Of a stretch of 64,000 bases of DNA, positions 8,849 to 20,453 are shown in pieces. The number at the start of each line of letters is the position of its first letter. Position 1 is the stretch's first letter. A program made the position numbers and the translations under genes. Origin of the DNA: Pseudogymnoascus destructans. Taxonomy: Eukaryota; Ascomycota; Leotiomycetes; Thelebolales; Thelebolaceae. The stretch covers positions 496,001-560,000 of the forward strand of contig NW_020167531.1 of the NCBI RefSeq assembly GCF_001641265.1, given 5' to 3'. The notes below the pieces were generated by a model. That model did no database searches, was not told the origin of the DNA, and was given only the letters and a program-made list of their open reading frames with translations.

Positions 8849-11611
8849 CTAACTGAACTCCTTCACCTCCTCGTCCTCCTCCAGCATCTGCCTGAAGCTG
8901 AACGGCTCGAATGCAATTCCGTCGCCCATGAAATGTTTGCTCATCGCCTCGACCCAGTGCAGACGCAGCGAGTGCAACATAGCACTCGTGCCCTCCATGA
9001 CGACGAGCACGCAGACACTGAGGAAGAACCACATGTAGAACGTTACGACAAGGGTAATCACTCCGCTGATACCGGTTGAGTTCAATCCGTTGTTAAGGGT
9101 CATAGACCACAAGACAAGGGAAAGCTGTTGATGCGCGAGCGAGAGGGCCCAGAGACGGAGGTAGGACGCCGTGTGGGAGACGCAGTTGAGGCAGAATTCT
9201 AGTATTTGTTAGAGTGGGTAAATGAGAAAGGGGGGAAGGATTGCTTACCAATAGTGTGGATAACTTGGTGGATCATAACTTCGCCAAACTCGAACTCCTC
9301 ATGGCCTTCGGCGTCATTGTCGATGCCCTGAGTAATCATATCTACACCCTCCGTCTCACTAGCAATGCTAGCACGACGGTCATCATCGTCTCCATCGAGA
9401 GCACTGATGCGCGACGTCTCGCCGATTCCGCGGTAACCCTTGGCGCGGGCCTGGTTATTCTCCCAGCGCAGATAAAAGGGCTTGAGGAAGAGCAGGATGG
9501 GGACCTGGATAATAGCAATGACGACGAGGAAGTTCTGAATGATCTTCTGGTACGTTCCATCACCGTATAAAGGCACATCAATAGTGCCGGGTTGGAGGAA
9601 CATGTAGATCAGCATATTCAGCAGTCCAGGTGGATTCCTGTGGTTAGGCGCTTGCACGCCGGCAGGCCAGTCATCAGGCGCCAGCGGGTACCAATCGGTT
9701 GACCACTTGTAGACGATGGTGAACACAAGGTATCCGAAGATAGATTGGAAGAAGATCATGCCCGGGATAAAATTACCCCAAATATCGATCGGGGACTTGA
9801 AGCGACGAGCGTTGATATAGGAGAGGCACAGGGAGTAGGTCATGTGGCACCAACCCATGAGGATACTGAGCTTCATCTTGTAACTGTTTGCAAAAAGAAG
9901 CTCGTTCTCAGCTCCGTGCCACATCCAGTCAAGACCGAACGGGTATCGGTGTCCATCGCGATTCAGGTGCGCTACGACCGTGTCCCCTTTCTTGAAGTCT
10001 GTAGGCCATTCCCAAGCAGACGAGAAGAGGGACATCGATCGCGAAAAGATATCGTTGTAAATGAGACCGGTGTACATAGAGAAGATTCCCATCATAAGCA
10101 TGATATAGCGACCATAGTAAGCCATCGTGAACAGTTCGTCCCGAACCTTCTTCAGTGGTTTTTCCCAGTAGATCATGGCAGCTGCCGCGCAGAACATGAT
10201 AAAGCCATGTCCAAGATCACCGAACATGACGGCGAAGAGGAATGGAAACGTGACGATGGTAGGCAATCCAGGGTTCACTTCGTGATACTTCGAGGTACCA
10301 TAAGCATTGATAATGGTCTGGAAGCCTTCTGTGAATCGGTTCGTCTTTTGGAGAGTTGGTGGTGTCTTATTTGTCCGGATCTCATTGATGATAGATGGGA
10401 CAGTTAGACCGGCCCGATTATTGACGTCTTGAAGGGCGGCCTTGATCTGAGGGAGGGAGTTCGACGGGCACCAAGCTTCCGCAATAAGAGTCTTCCTTGC
10501 ATGATCAAAGGATAGGAGGTTGAGCGTTTCATAAACAGCCTTCTCCTTCTTGATGATCACGATCCAAGCTGCCAAGCTGCGAGCGATCTGTGTCAACTCA
10601 GCATCGAGAGTCTGCTTGGTGTTTCGCAGGACGCTTCCGAGATCACTGAGTCGAGTGTTAACTTCGTGAATCTGGTCTCGGCGCAGGTCGCTGTTCTCGT
10701 CCACATTGTATAAATCGGCTCCCAGGGACTCGGAGATCTTCCGGATCTTTGCGATAATCTCCTTTCCGTGTGCAAAAATGACAAAGACATTTTTATCCAC
10801 TCTTTCATTGTTTGTCGGGTCGACAAGGGTTTCGGGGATCTCTGACTGGTTCATATATAAGTTGCCGCGGAGCGTGCGCCACAGGATCCTCTCGAAGGCT
10901 GCAACACGTTCGCGTGGGATGACGCCGGAAACAAAGCCAATGTTCATGATTGACAGAGATCGCTCGCCAGCCTCGCCATTTTGTGGGTGCTGTTCGACAT
11001 CTTGGAGTAGAGGCGCATCGTCGTCCTGGTCGATAGACGTCCGAAGTTCATCAACATTGCCATGCGCCCTATCGAAGAATCCTCCGGCCTCTTTCAACAC
11101 CCATCTCCACTCTATCAGCTCCACCTCTCTCTTCTTCAGCGTCTCGTAGCTATCGTTTAACGAGGCGACCCTTTGCTCGAGGCTTTGGCTTCGATCGGAA
11201 AGCTCGTCGATTTCGGAGGTAGATGGCGCAGCCAGGGACTCGATGTCCAAATCGAGTTTTCGTAGAGGAATTTCAGCCTTCTCCATCTGTGAGTGAAAGT
11301 AGCCTGCTTGCGTCAGCGATTATCCCTCCAGAGGTCACCAGGGGACATACGAAGCTGTCGCTCGACGTTATCTAACCGCCGAATCTCCTGTGTGAAGGTA
11401 CGTTGGAAGGCCGACGTTTCCGAGTTAAGCTACGAGCACCATCAGCATATGAGCCACACTTGTCTCCATTAGCAATACTCACGTCGCGGAATTGGATCTG
11501 TCCAATCTCGCCCAAAGCGTTGATGACCTCCCTGCCTATCTCGTTGGCGACGTACAGTTGCACCATGCTCATGTCCACCGAGCGGAACATGGTATCCTTT
11601 GCTGGCGCCAT
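8849..11611 (-). CDS. vph1: V-type H+-ATPase subunit a (Vph1/Stv1 type)
   Basis: Four exons: 11611-11483, 11429-11351, 11303-9249 and 9198-8849, joining to 870 residues, the usual length. Subunit a forms the stator and proton half-channels of the V0 sector in vacuolar or Golgi membranes. The start MFRSVDMSMVQLYVANEIGR is typical. The second acceptor at 11303 was chosen because it restores RYFHSQMEKAEIP. The N-terminal half is the cytosolic coiled-coil arm. From about residue 420 come multiple membrane segments starting near FPFLFAVMFGDLGHG. The essential arginine lies in SYLRLWALSLAHQQL, near residue 769, at the start of exon 4. The tail is QMLEEDEEVKEFS. A CCAAT box and a palindrome lie upstream. 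No defects seen. Confidence 0.97.
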
Positions 11612-11757
11612 GATGGCCGACTCAGAGAAAGGAGCTTGAGAAGGGAAAGGTATCGAAATGTGAGAGGGTCCCTTGGAGCTTCGACCGAACAGAGTGATGG
11701 TATCCGTTGCAGTGACTGTAGCTACCTAGCGGATATCGGGTGACTAAGCCGCCACAA

Positions 11758-11783
11758 CCAATCAGTCACGGGAACCCGTGACT
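11758..11783. promoter_or_regulatory. CCAAT box plus 20-bp perfect inverted repeat upstream of V-ATPase a
   Basis: CCAAT at 11758-11762 is followed directly by two 9-bp arms (AGTCACGGG and CCCGTGACT) around AA at 11764-11783. It lies about 150 bp before the V-ATPase start codon. A dimeric regulator plus the CCAAT-binding complex is inferred only from shape and position. Confidence 0.4.
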
Positions 11784-12020
11784 TACAGGCAGTTATTATC
11801 ATACATCGAGTGTCATGTTCACCAAGAATAAATACTACTTTATACTATTAATTATGAATGGTTTTTACAATCTAACTCTTTTGCTTCCATTATTTTCGAC
11901 ATCTATACATAATGTAACTTGCAATATATTTCGTCACCAACAGTGTCGAGTAAACGTGCTCCGGGCGCCAAACTTGCTATGAAATCCAGAACTGTGTGGG
12001 GTAGTACCGGTATCATCTTA

Positions 12021-13212
12021 TTAATACATCTTTGCTGACTTCGGTCTCGCTTTAACAGCTCCTCCCTCCTTGTCGTCACCATACTTCCTCTGCCACTGCC
12101 ATTCAATAAGCACGGGCAAGAAGTGTCTTAGGCTGAACTCCGGCCAGTAGCAGTCTAAAAATCTAAGCTGCGTGTCTTCGTGGCATTGCCAGAGCATAAA
12201 ATCGCTAAGACGTTTCACGCCGCTTGTCCGGATCAGGAGATCCAGGGGCGGGTTTCCGGCAGTAAACAGATGTGCCTCGACCGTCGCAGCGGTGATGCTC
12301 TCTGGGTCCGGATACGTGGGCTCCTCTGGATTCGGGACATCCGAACTCGACACAGAGTCAGGATGGAGCGTCGCGCTCGAGGAAATGGAGTCGTCAAGTT
12401 CGGTTCCAGCTCCTGGGACCTCAACCCTCGTAGGCGAGGCCTGGCGGGGCGGCGAAGAGGAGGAGGATGTCAGGTTTCGTGACCGAAGCTTCTGGGCGAT
12501 ACGCCTTTCAGAAAATGGGCGCTTTGGGGTGGGGAGTGGTGTGGATAGCTCATCAACTGTTGAGCGGATCGCGGTTGTGATCTCATCACGGGAGGTATAT
12601 GGGAAGCAGATATTAAGTATGGCACTGAGTCAAGTTAGCTGACTGAAGATCTTCCATAGAGGATACGGGATAGACGAACTCTCCATTCCCTCGTGTAACC
12701 TCGACTGCATTGTTGCAGGCTTCAAGTATATCGGGCCTGATCAGGTCGCGCTGCCCCAGTATCCTGATGCTTGCTCCGTACTGATCCAGTAGCTCCCCAT
12801 GCTGTGATATTTGTGCCAGCTTGACCTTGAACAAGTCCATCAGCGCATCGACCTCGTATTTCGACCTCTTAAAATTCTCGATGCTGAATGCGTAGACTGT
12901 AATAACTTTGACGCCTAGTTTGTAGCAAACTTCCAGGATCTATGCGCGAGTTAGCATGTCCATACCATAACTGATGGGGTATTCACCAACCTTAGCTAAA
13001 GACTCGAAGCCCAGGTTGTGTCCTTCCGCAGTCTCTATCTTGTGGCTCCGCGCAAACCGACGGTTCCCATCCATGACGAATGCGATGTGCTGAGGAACTG
13101 GTCCCTGGCTCACGGCGCCTATAAGCAGCTCGCGCACCTGGTTCATGCCCCATTCAACTGGCGGGGAGGAATAGACCCATTTCCGCAACTGATTGAGATG
13201 CATAGACGTCAT
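12021..13212 (-). CDS. rer2: cis-Prenyltransferase, dehydrodolichyl diphosphate synthase (Rer2/Srt1 type)
   Basis: Exons 13212-12991, 12939-12680 and 12624-12021 give 361 residues. The enzyme adds isopentenyl units to farnesyl diphosphate to make the dolichol precursor at the ER. Conserved blocks appear in order: HIAFVMDGNRRFAR (catalytic Asp), GHNLGFESL, YAFSIENFKR, AILNICFPYTSRDEI and LLIRTSGVKRLSDFMLWQ, then FLDCYWPEF and the usual C-terminus. Introns use unusual donors, GTTGGT and GTTCGT. The second was placed by restoring GNGDAILNICFPYTS, with a GCTAAC branch point. An insert of about 70 Ser/Pro-rich residues (about 185-255) separates the last two catalytic blocks. It is divergently transcribed from the next gene. 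Confidence 0.95.
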
Positions 13213-13662
13213 GTTGGCGGATGGGTCTTTCTCAGGCCATCCGGGTCTTGGAGCTGTGGAGGTCGAGATAGCAATTGGGCATACGCTTCGAAATGTGTAC
13301 AGCTAACAATCCTCTGGTGGTTTATAGTGAAAAGCGGTTATGCGTGGTCATGAAGAGTTGTCCAAGTACCTGGACGTGGACTTTTTGAAGTTGGCGAGGC
13401 TGGGGGTTGAGAGACAATATGTGGCTAAGCCTTACGCATACGACACTCTCGGGTTAGCCCGTACGCGCCATCATCGACTGTGGCCTTGGTGATATGTGGC
13501 AATCAACAGCTATCTTCAGATCTCACCCCCCACCGCTATTGCGAGTTTCCCCTATCACATAGAGAGCTCAACTTCACATAAGCTCACCAACAGCTTCTTA
13601 CCTTCGTATGCGGTCGCATTGAGCTGTGCTCGGCGACATTGCGCATATCGGTTTCACCCACC
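13213..13662. promoter_or_regulatory. Shared intergenic region between divergent genes
   Basis: About 450 bp separates the start codons of the cis-prenyltransferase (minus) and the Dsc2-like gene (plus). Promoters for both must lie here. No strong box stands out. Confidence 0.5.
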
Positions 13663-14566
13663 ATGCACTCCTCAGGTTTCGCCGGTGCGCCTGTGTCCCG
13701 CAGCCTCGTCCTGGGAATCATAGCCGCGTCCATCTTGGTCTCCGTCACTGATATCAAATACTACTTTTGGATCCAAGTCGATCCGCACTTCTGGAAGTAT
13801 GGTCAGCTCTGGCGCGCATTTATATATCAGCTCTGCTACACCAACTCGAGCGAGGTTCTCATGGCCGCCATGACGCTGTATAGTCTTCGGGGCATCGAAC
13901 GGCTCTGGGGTTCGCGCAAATTCGCCGTAAGTCTTCTGCTCTAATAAAGCTGCCGGTTACATGGTGGTTGGATATATGTATATGGCTAATTCAATGCAGT
14001 CCTTTCTCCTCGTCCTCTTTCCTCTAACGGCGCTCCTGCCCCCAATCATACTCGCCCTGGTCATCCGGCCCCTCTCATTCAACAGAATCAACTACCTCCC
14101 CGCGGGCCTCACTCCTCTTATATATGCCCTCCTTGCGCAATACTATGCAGCCATCCCTCACACATACAAGTACCGCATCGCTACGTCGCCTGCCCCGCCC
14201 GCCAATGCGCCATTTGTTGGCCTTACCTTCTCGGACAAGTCCTATACCTATTTATTAGTAGGCCAACTTGCTCTGGCTCAGTTTCCGGGGTCATTACTCG
14301 GAGCTGCGATTGGGTGGGCGGTGGGATATCTCTGGCGGAATGAAGTCTTGCCTAGAGTGATGGTTTCCTGGCGCATTCCAGGGTGGATGGTTGGAATTGC
14401 ACCACAAAAGCGCGGCGAGGGGTTTGAGGGGCTCAGGAGGAGGCTCGAAGAGGAGAATACAAATGCTGCCGCAGCCACAGGCTCAGATGGCCGTCAGGGA
14501 GGGAACGTGGCTCCGCGAAGGACGCTGGGAAGGCAGTTAGTTGACCAGTTTAGAGGCGCGTTCTAG
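13663..14566 (+). CDS. Rhomboid-like membrane protein, probable Dsc E3 ligase subunit 2
   Basis: Exons 13663-13926 and 14000-14566 give 276 residues. The ATG in CCACCATG was chosen over an upstream in-frame ATG because protein similarity starts here. It has about six hydrophobic segments arranged as in rhomboid/derlin folds: LVLGIIAASILVSVTD, LWRAFIYQL, then FLLVLFPLTALLPP and later GSLLGAAIGWAVGYLW. No catalytic Gly-x-Ser-Gly is seen, as expected of a pseudoprotease. Fungal Dsc2 (UBAC2-like) works in the Golgi Dsc ubiquitin ligase that activates SREBP. The C-terminus RRTLGRQLVDQFRGAF looks too short for a full UBA domain. The name is a family-level inference. Confidence 0.68.
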
Positions 14567-15171
14567 ATGGCTACAGTATAAGTTAAATGTTATATGGACA
14601 ATGGACAATGACGTGTGAAATTCGGACTCAATAAATATTCGAATATAATATAAAGTTGATAATAAAATGTTTAATTCTACGTTGATAAATTAATTATCTA
14701 CACAAAAAGGCAACCAATTAGTGCAATTGAAACTGTCATAATAGCTAATAAACCCCACTTCATATACTAATATTATTTTAATTATTTTTGCATTTATAGT
14801 ACACAGATATTTCTTTTATGGTGCTATTTACGTACGTACCTTGGAGCTATTAATGCTGGCGTGGCATTGTTATCCGTCTGGTAAATCCAACGGTATGTTT
14901 GCACTGAAGACAAACACACCTTTTGGTTGCGACCATCAGCCCTCCCCATTCCCGCTCTTTACCCTCTTGTTCCAGCGCAAGAAATTACCCATGATCCCAT
15001 GAATTCCATGGTGAATTACCGCTATTCTCTATGCTTCATACTCAAAGAATAACAGAGCAGAATACGTATCTCTGACCTTAGTTACTACACATCGTCGCAC
15101 ACAGGAGCTCCCGATAACCTCTGCCCACCACCAGACGTCGACCATCATCGAAACACAACTACCAGAACACG
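14567..15171. other. AT-rich intergenic, no gene seen
   Basis: 14590-14830 is markedly AT-rich compared with the neighbouring genes and holds an AATAAA-like signal near 14630, which fits the 3' end of the upstream gene. The rest is probably the promoter of the ING gene. Confidence 0.5.
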
Positions 15172-17375
15172 ATGAGGACGGCACGACAAATGCCCCCCGA
15201 TACATCATCGGGTCGCAGGGCCCAGCCTGTTCGCCAGACTCGAGCAAACCCACCAAGAGCTCACAGTGGCCTCGGGCGCTCATTCAGCGCTCGCGATGCC
15301 TCCGGACGCATTTCCCCCGACGAGGAGGAGCAGACCGAAATCTATCCTGCACTCACACATTTCGCCGACGCTATAACTGCATTACCTAGAGAGCTTGTTC
15401 GACACTTCACACTGCTCAAGGAAGTTGATGCGAAAATTTTTGCGCCAGAAGAGGCGCTGGTCCAACTCGTCGAGACGGCCCTCAACCACCCACTACCAGC
15501 CCGATCACAATCTACAGACAGACTACAGATAACAGACTCAACTCCAACCCCTGGCAGTGTCCCTATGAGCGTCAATGGCTCAATTGCAAACGGCCGAAAT
15601 ACTTCCACGTTTGATGACACCGACAACCCAGATGGTGCGACTGCGATTTATGACGCAGACAACCTTCCTCGCCGCCAGCTCTTCCGACAATGCGCCTACA
15701 CGATGCAAGAGATGCTAGTATCCCTCGACGAAAAGAACCACGTAATATCCACTGCGACCGAGGCTCTCGATAAGCACCTTGCGAGGTTGACCGACTGCCT
15801 TCCTTTCGTCGAAGGCGAGATTAGCGAAGAGGCGCGACACGGCAACACAAAGCATTGGGCATACACCGAGAACAGGGTCGTCAACAAGCCGAACGAGAGA
15901 TCAAGGCGCGAGAATGCGAATGTCAACCACCTCACAAATGCCGCCGCTGCAGCTGCGGCTGAAGAAGCAGCAGCCCGCAGCGACGCCAGGAAGCAGGCGA
16001 TGCTTGCGAAGAAAGGGCGCCAACAGCTTGCCGAGTCGGACTTTGATGACAACACCGATCACCGCAAGGACAATAAGAGGCCCCATGGCAACACAAAGAA
16101 GGGCAGACCGGCCGACACATCGAATTCTGGTGGTACTACAAATAGTGGCGGCGCGCACGGCAATCCACCGTCGAAGAGGCGCAAGGTCGACAAGGGACCG
16201 AATGGAGGAGCAGTTATAGAACGATCAATTAGTAGCGTCTATGGGAGCAATGGAGTTGGTGCTAAGGGCAAAACCAACAGTCCCCACGGCACACCACTTA
16301 CCGACTCGAAGAAACGATCAAAGGCGGCGGCGACTACGAATGGCCAGCCAAGGAAAAGGTATGTCACCCAATGGAATGCGATAACTTACATGTTAATATT
16401 GATCGCTTAGGACTGCTGCGGCGAACTCGAATGTCATGTCCCCCAGGCTTGCATCGTCTCCCGTCCGCAACTCAGTGCAAGAAACCAAGAACAACCGAAA
16501 CTCCCCCCCTCCCGCCAACGGCCGACCCACCGCCATGCGAGCGCGACAGAACTCCCTCCAAAACGTCGTGGACTCCTATCGCCCGCGCGCATCCTCATCT
16601 GCATCAATCAAACCCAACGGCATCAACACCCTACCGGACCTTACCAACGCCTCTAGCGTCACCGGGCGCCCCATCCCCGAAATCAAAACATCAATGAAGG
16701 AAACCGCCGCCAACACCAAGGGCGAACACGTCCTCGAAGACGCCGACCCCACCGACCCCGCTATGCGCGGCGCCCTCCTCGCTGGTCCCCGCAAAGATGG
16801 GCCGCTTAAGCATGAGGATCTCGAGTCCGCCGCCGACGCTGCGCAGACTGTACAGACTGTCACGGCGCCACCCGTCATGACGAAGAGCGGGCGCGCGAGC
16901 AAGCCATCTACGCCTGCTATGCCGACGCTCGCGGAGCCTGTGCGCGCGGGTAGTAGGCGCAACACCGTTGACGGCGGGGCGGCGAAGAGGTCGCATAAGA
17001 AGGGGGCTGGACAAGCGGCGCTGCTTGTTGCTGCGCAGCCTGCTGAAGAGGACGCGGGGAATAGCGTGCTAGGTGATGCGGAGGACGATGAGGAGGTGGA
17101 GGTTGATGCTAATGAGCCGCGGTACTGCTACTGCAATGGTGTCAGCTACGGGGAGATGGTGGCGTGTGATAATGATGCGTGTGCGAAGGAGTGGTTCCAT
17201 ATGGAATGTGCGGGACTGAAGGTGGCGCCGAAGAATGGTGAGTTTCCCTCCCCCCCTTCCTTCTCTCTGTCTATGTCATGACGATGTCGACGGCTTGCTA
17301 ACACTGTCAGCAGCAAAATGGTACTGCGACGACTGTAAGGAGAACATGAAGAGCCGGCGTTTTAATGGGCGGTAG
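15172..17375 (+). CDS. ING-family PHD-finger chromatin protein
   Basis: Exons 15172-16358, 16411-17237 and 17311-17375 give 692 residues. The N-terminal ING region (from IYPALTHFADAITALPREL, about 60-230) is followed by a long Lys/Ser-rich disordered middle. The C-terminal PHD finger starts RYCYCNGVSYGEMVACDN and continues CAKEWFHMECAGL to KWYCDDCKENMK, with the Cys4-His-Cys3 order intact. ING proteins read methylated H3K4 within acetyltransferase or deacetylase complexes; which complex cannot be told. The last intron ends CAGCAG, so two acceptors three bases apart are in frame and would add or omit one alanine. A second in-frame ATG at 15190 is possible. Confidence 0.93.
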
Positions 17376-18241
17376 GCTAGGCTGGTGACGGAGATCCCAG
17401 ACCACTTTCTTCAACGATATGGATCGGACAACACGGCGTTTTGTTATTTGCCACGGAACCAGGCCGGCCGGCTCTTCTACTCTGGCGCTTATAGGGCGAA
17501 ACACACAAACACACAAACACACACACACACACACGGTATATAGAGAAGGAAAGGAGGGAGTGAGGGCCCACCAGATGAAAATAGGGAAACCTGGATACTT
17601 TTCTGTGTGTCTATAGTTGTCTTTCTTTCCTTGTGTTTTTTTGTTTTTGTGGTTTTTTTGGGGGAACCCAACCCCCCTCCAGCGCAGACGCAAGTTCCGT
17701 GGAACAGGATATAACGAGTGTAACGTAAATAAGTTTTTCTGCACAGCCCACTGCAACAGACAGACAGATCAATACATAATGACCAGAATATATCGCTCTT
17801 TCTCTGGCATGCATCGTGCTAGAACATCACTGTTGCCTCCTCCGCTTATCGCCAAGCTCGCCCCAGCCAGCCGCCACCTCATCTCCCGCCCCGCCCCGCC
17901 CCGTTGCCAACATTACTGTCGATGCGCTCCACCCCTATGCGCCGCCGCCGCCTATCTGCCGTCCCCCGAAGCTGGAAATTAAATCAGGGCAGCAGCGCAA
18001 GGGGATGGATGGTAGGACAGGACCAACAACGGCGGCGGTGGAGACTTCAATCTCCCATCCCATATGCGCTTTCCTTTCTTCGAGAACCTACGCGCGATTT
18101 GTCGCGATATCTCATTCCTGCGCGCCTGGTAATCGACGATAGAAGGCAGCTACCAACGGATCGAAGCGCCCACCACCACACCCAGGGCAAACCGCGCACC
18201 TTGAGAAACCAAACTCGCCGCGCAAGACCACCACAATAACT
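17376..18241. other. Intergenic with an (AC)n microsatellite at about 17500-17535
   Basis: An AC-rich tract with AAAC interruptions sits in the ING 3' flank. Further on are T-rich and GC-rich stretches without a supported gene. Open frames here are low-complexity. Confidence 0.6.
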
Positions 18242-19035
18242 ATGGCGACAGCAGACCCCTTCGCCAACCCCCCCTGGGAAGGCAACAACGCGCACCTCCC
18301 CACGCACCCATCGCCCACAGCATCGCAATCCTTCCAATCCTCTGCCGCGCTGTCCATCAGCGCGGACGAGAAAGCCATTGAGAGCGGTGCGCCCTATGCC
18401 GCAGCGCCTACGTATATAGCCCCTGCGACTACAGCGCCACGGCCCGGGTTGAAGGAGAGGCTCGGTGGGATTATGTCGCCTAATAGACAGTATCTGGGAC
18501 GCAGTCGACGGACGGTGTTGCTAGGTGCTCTGGGACTGCTGGCGTTGCTTGTTCTGGTGCTAGGGCTGGGGCTTGGTCTTGGATTGAAGAAGGCGGAGGG
18601 AGATTCGTTCGTGCACCTTTACCTTTTGAGTTATTTGATTTTTGTACATGGCTAACATGGAGCAGCGCCGCCCTCCCACTTCCCGGAAACGCAACACCGC
18701 ACATGGGAGATCTAACATACTACTCCCCCGGCCCGGGGTTCGGGAGCTGCGGCCTTGAAAACTCCTCCTCCGACCCCATCTGCGCCGTCTCGCACCTCCT
18801 CTACGACGCGGCCTCGATATCAGGGAATCCGAATGAGAATCCGCTGTGTGGCAGGAAATTGAGGGTGACGCACACGGATGCTAGGGATGGGAAGACGAGG
18901 AGCGTGGATGTCAAGGTGGTGGATCGCTGCACGGGGTGTAAGGCGACGGATATAGATCTTAGCCCGGGGATGTTCCTTAAGCTTGCGGCGGAGGAGGAGG
19001 GGAGGGTGGTGGGGACGTGGGCGTGGTTGGATTGA
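18242..19035 (+). CDS. Membrane-anchored double-psi beta-barrel (RlpA/expansin-like) protein
   Basis: Exons 18242-18606 and 18666-19035 give 244 residues. The donor is GTTCGT; it is the site that joins the two frames. A Pro/Ala-rich N-terminus (1-90) precedes one strongly hydrophobic segment, LLGALGLLALLVLVLGLGLG (about 95-115), predicted to cross the membrane with the C-terminus outside. The C-terminal domain (about 130-244) has DPBB marks: GDLTYYSPG, GSCG, CGRKLRVTHTD, VVDRCTGCKATDIDLSPGMF. Such barrels are thought to bind cell-wall polysaccharide or act in secretion, and a lytic activity cannot be claimed. It overlaps tail-to-tail with the minus-strand RraA-like frame. Confidence 0.85.
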
Positions 19036-19841
19036 TTGATACCAATAGTGTAGTGAAGGAAGGGAAGTGTCTGTCGCCTTTAGCGAGTATAATTGAAAAT
19101 CTAATATCCCCCCCCTTCTCTCTACAATCCTCCTCCCTCCCTTTTCTTCATTTCCTAAATCTTTTAAACGCCTCACCCACCCCCATCCCCCCCCCACCGC
19201 CTCCTTAACCCTCCCATCCGCCACCGCCAACCCCGGCAACAGCGCCAGCACCTCTCCCACCTTTTCAGCGGGGATAACCACAACCCCATTCCCCGGATCC
19301 GCGACAACCACATCCCCAGCCTTGACACTCACGCCTCCAACTTCAACCACAACATCAACTGCATGCGCTTTCACACCGCCCCCGCTCCCTACTGTAGACG
19401 TCCCGAGCGACCAGACCGGTAGCTCCACCCCCCTAATCTCTCCCACGTCCCTAACGCGGCCATGCGCGATCACAGCACGCACGCCGCGGTACTTCAGCCG
19501 CATTGCCAGGATCCCCCCCAACATCGCGGCGTGAGAGGGGGGGCCGGATTGGATTAATATCGTATCCGTAGGCACGAGATCCGTCCAGTGCGTTCCGGCG
19601 GGGATGTTGGACGGCGGCGCAGGAGAGGGTGTAGATGCTGGTGGCGGGGGGTTAAGGGGGAGGTAGAGCAGTGTTGAAGCTAGAGCGACGAGGGGGGATG
19701 CTGACGCGGGGGGGAGATGGGGGAGAGGTCGGGGATGAAGCCGCCGTGGGGGAGGCGGAGGGCGAGGAGGGCGTCGGAGATGTCGCAGGCGGAGTAGGCG
19801 GATAGGGCGGCGAGGGTGGCGGGGGTGGCGGGGGTGGACAT
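18820..19841 (-). pseudogene. RraA-like (HMG/CHA aldolase family) protein with a frameshift
   Basis: The ATG at 19841 opens MSTPATPATLAALSAYSACDISDALLALRL, a typical start of the fungal RraA-like family. At a run of seven G (plus strand 19708-19714) the frame must shift by one base. Then follow SNIPAGTHWTDL, GGILAMRLKYRGVRAVIAHGRVRD and VKAGDVVVADPGNGVVVIP, the conserved core. Family members include 4-hydroxy-4-methyl-2-oxoglutarate/oxaloacetate aldolases and RNase E regulators, and the reaction in fungi is often unknown. No GT donor exists before the shift, so an intron does not explain it. The homopolymer makes a sequencing error possible, in which case the gene is intact. The normal C-terminus ends near 19080, but the frame runs to 18820. 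Confidence 0.78.
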
Positions 19842-20085
19842 TGTGAAGTTGAAGCGGGTGGGATGCAGATTGTGGTGGGGCAGGCTGGTTGTGGTTGTGA
19901 GGTTTTCTGAGGGTGGAGAGATTTGGAGTGGTGGTGGAGGAAGAGGAGGGAGGGGAGGGGGAGAGGATGATATGGCGATAAGGTCTGATAACGGCTCAAA
20001 GTGGTACCTGCCAGATATCTGGCCAAGTAGCCGAGTGAGTGTACGATCCTCGTCTCAGCCATAGAGCCATAGAGCCCATACGAAT

Positions 20086-20248
20086 ACAGTCCATACAGTC
20101 CATACAGTCCATACAGTCCATACAGTCCATACAGTCCATACAGTCCATACAGTCCATACAGTCCATACAGTCCATACAGTCCATACAGTCCATACAGTCC
20201 ATACAGTCCATACAGTCCATACAGTCCATAAAGTCCATAAAGTCCATA
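20086..20248. repeat. 9-bp minisatellite (CAGTCCATA), about 17 copies
   Basis: CAGTCCATA repeats head to tail, the last two as AAGTCCATA. Because nine is a multiple of three, all frames stay open and give artificial Tyr-Gly-Leu or Met-Asp-Cys repeat proteins. It lies between the starts of the RraA-like and WBP2-like genes. Confidence 0.95.
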
Positions 20249-20453
20249 CAAGTTCATACAGCTACTGCTGCAGTTACTGCTGCAGTAGTACGTGCAGAAC
20301 ACCGATTCTTTTCGACCATCTTGCCATCTAGATATCTTGCCATCTAGCCGGTCACATCACCGCCGACCAACCTCATATCAAGGAATCCCCAAACGCTGAA
20401 GACGAGCTCTAGTGGCGCTGCCGCTTCCTCTCCAAGCCGTTTCTGCCTCCAGC

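Noticed and set aside
9745..10407. Plus-strand frame of 220 codons
   Set aside because: Antisense to the highly conserved V-ATPase exon; no motif.
19652..20302. Long minus-strand frame with Tyr-Gly-Leu repeats
   Set aside because: It is produced by the 9-bp array, whose length is a multiple of three, and continues antisense to the RraA-like start. No motif outside the repeat.
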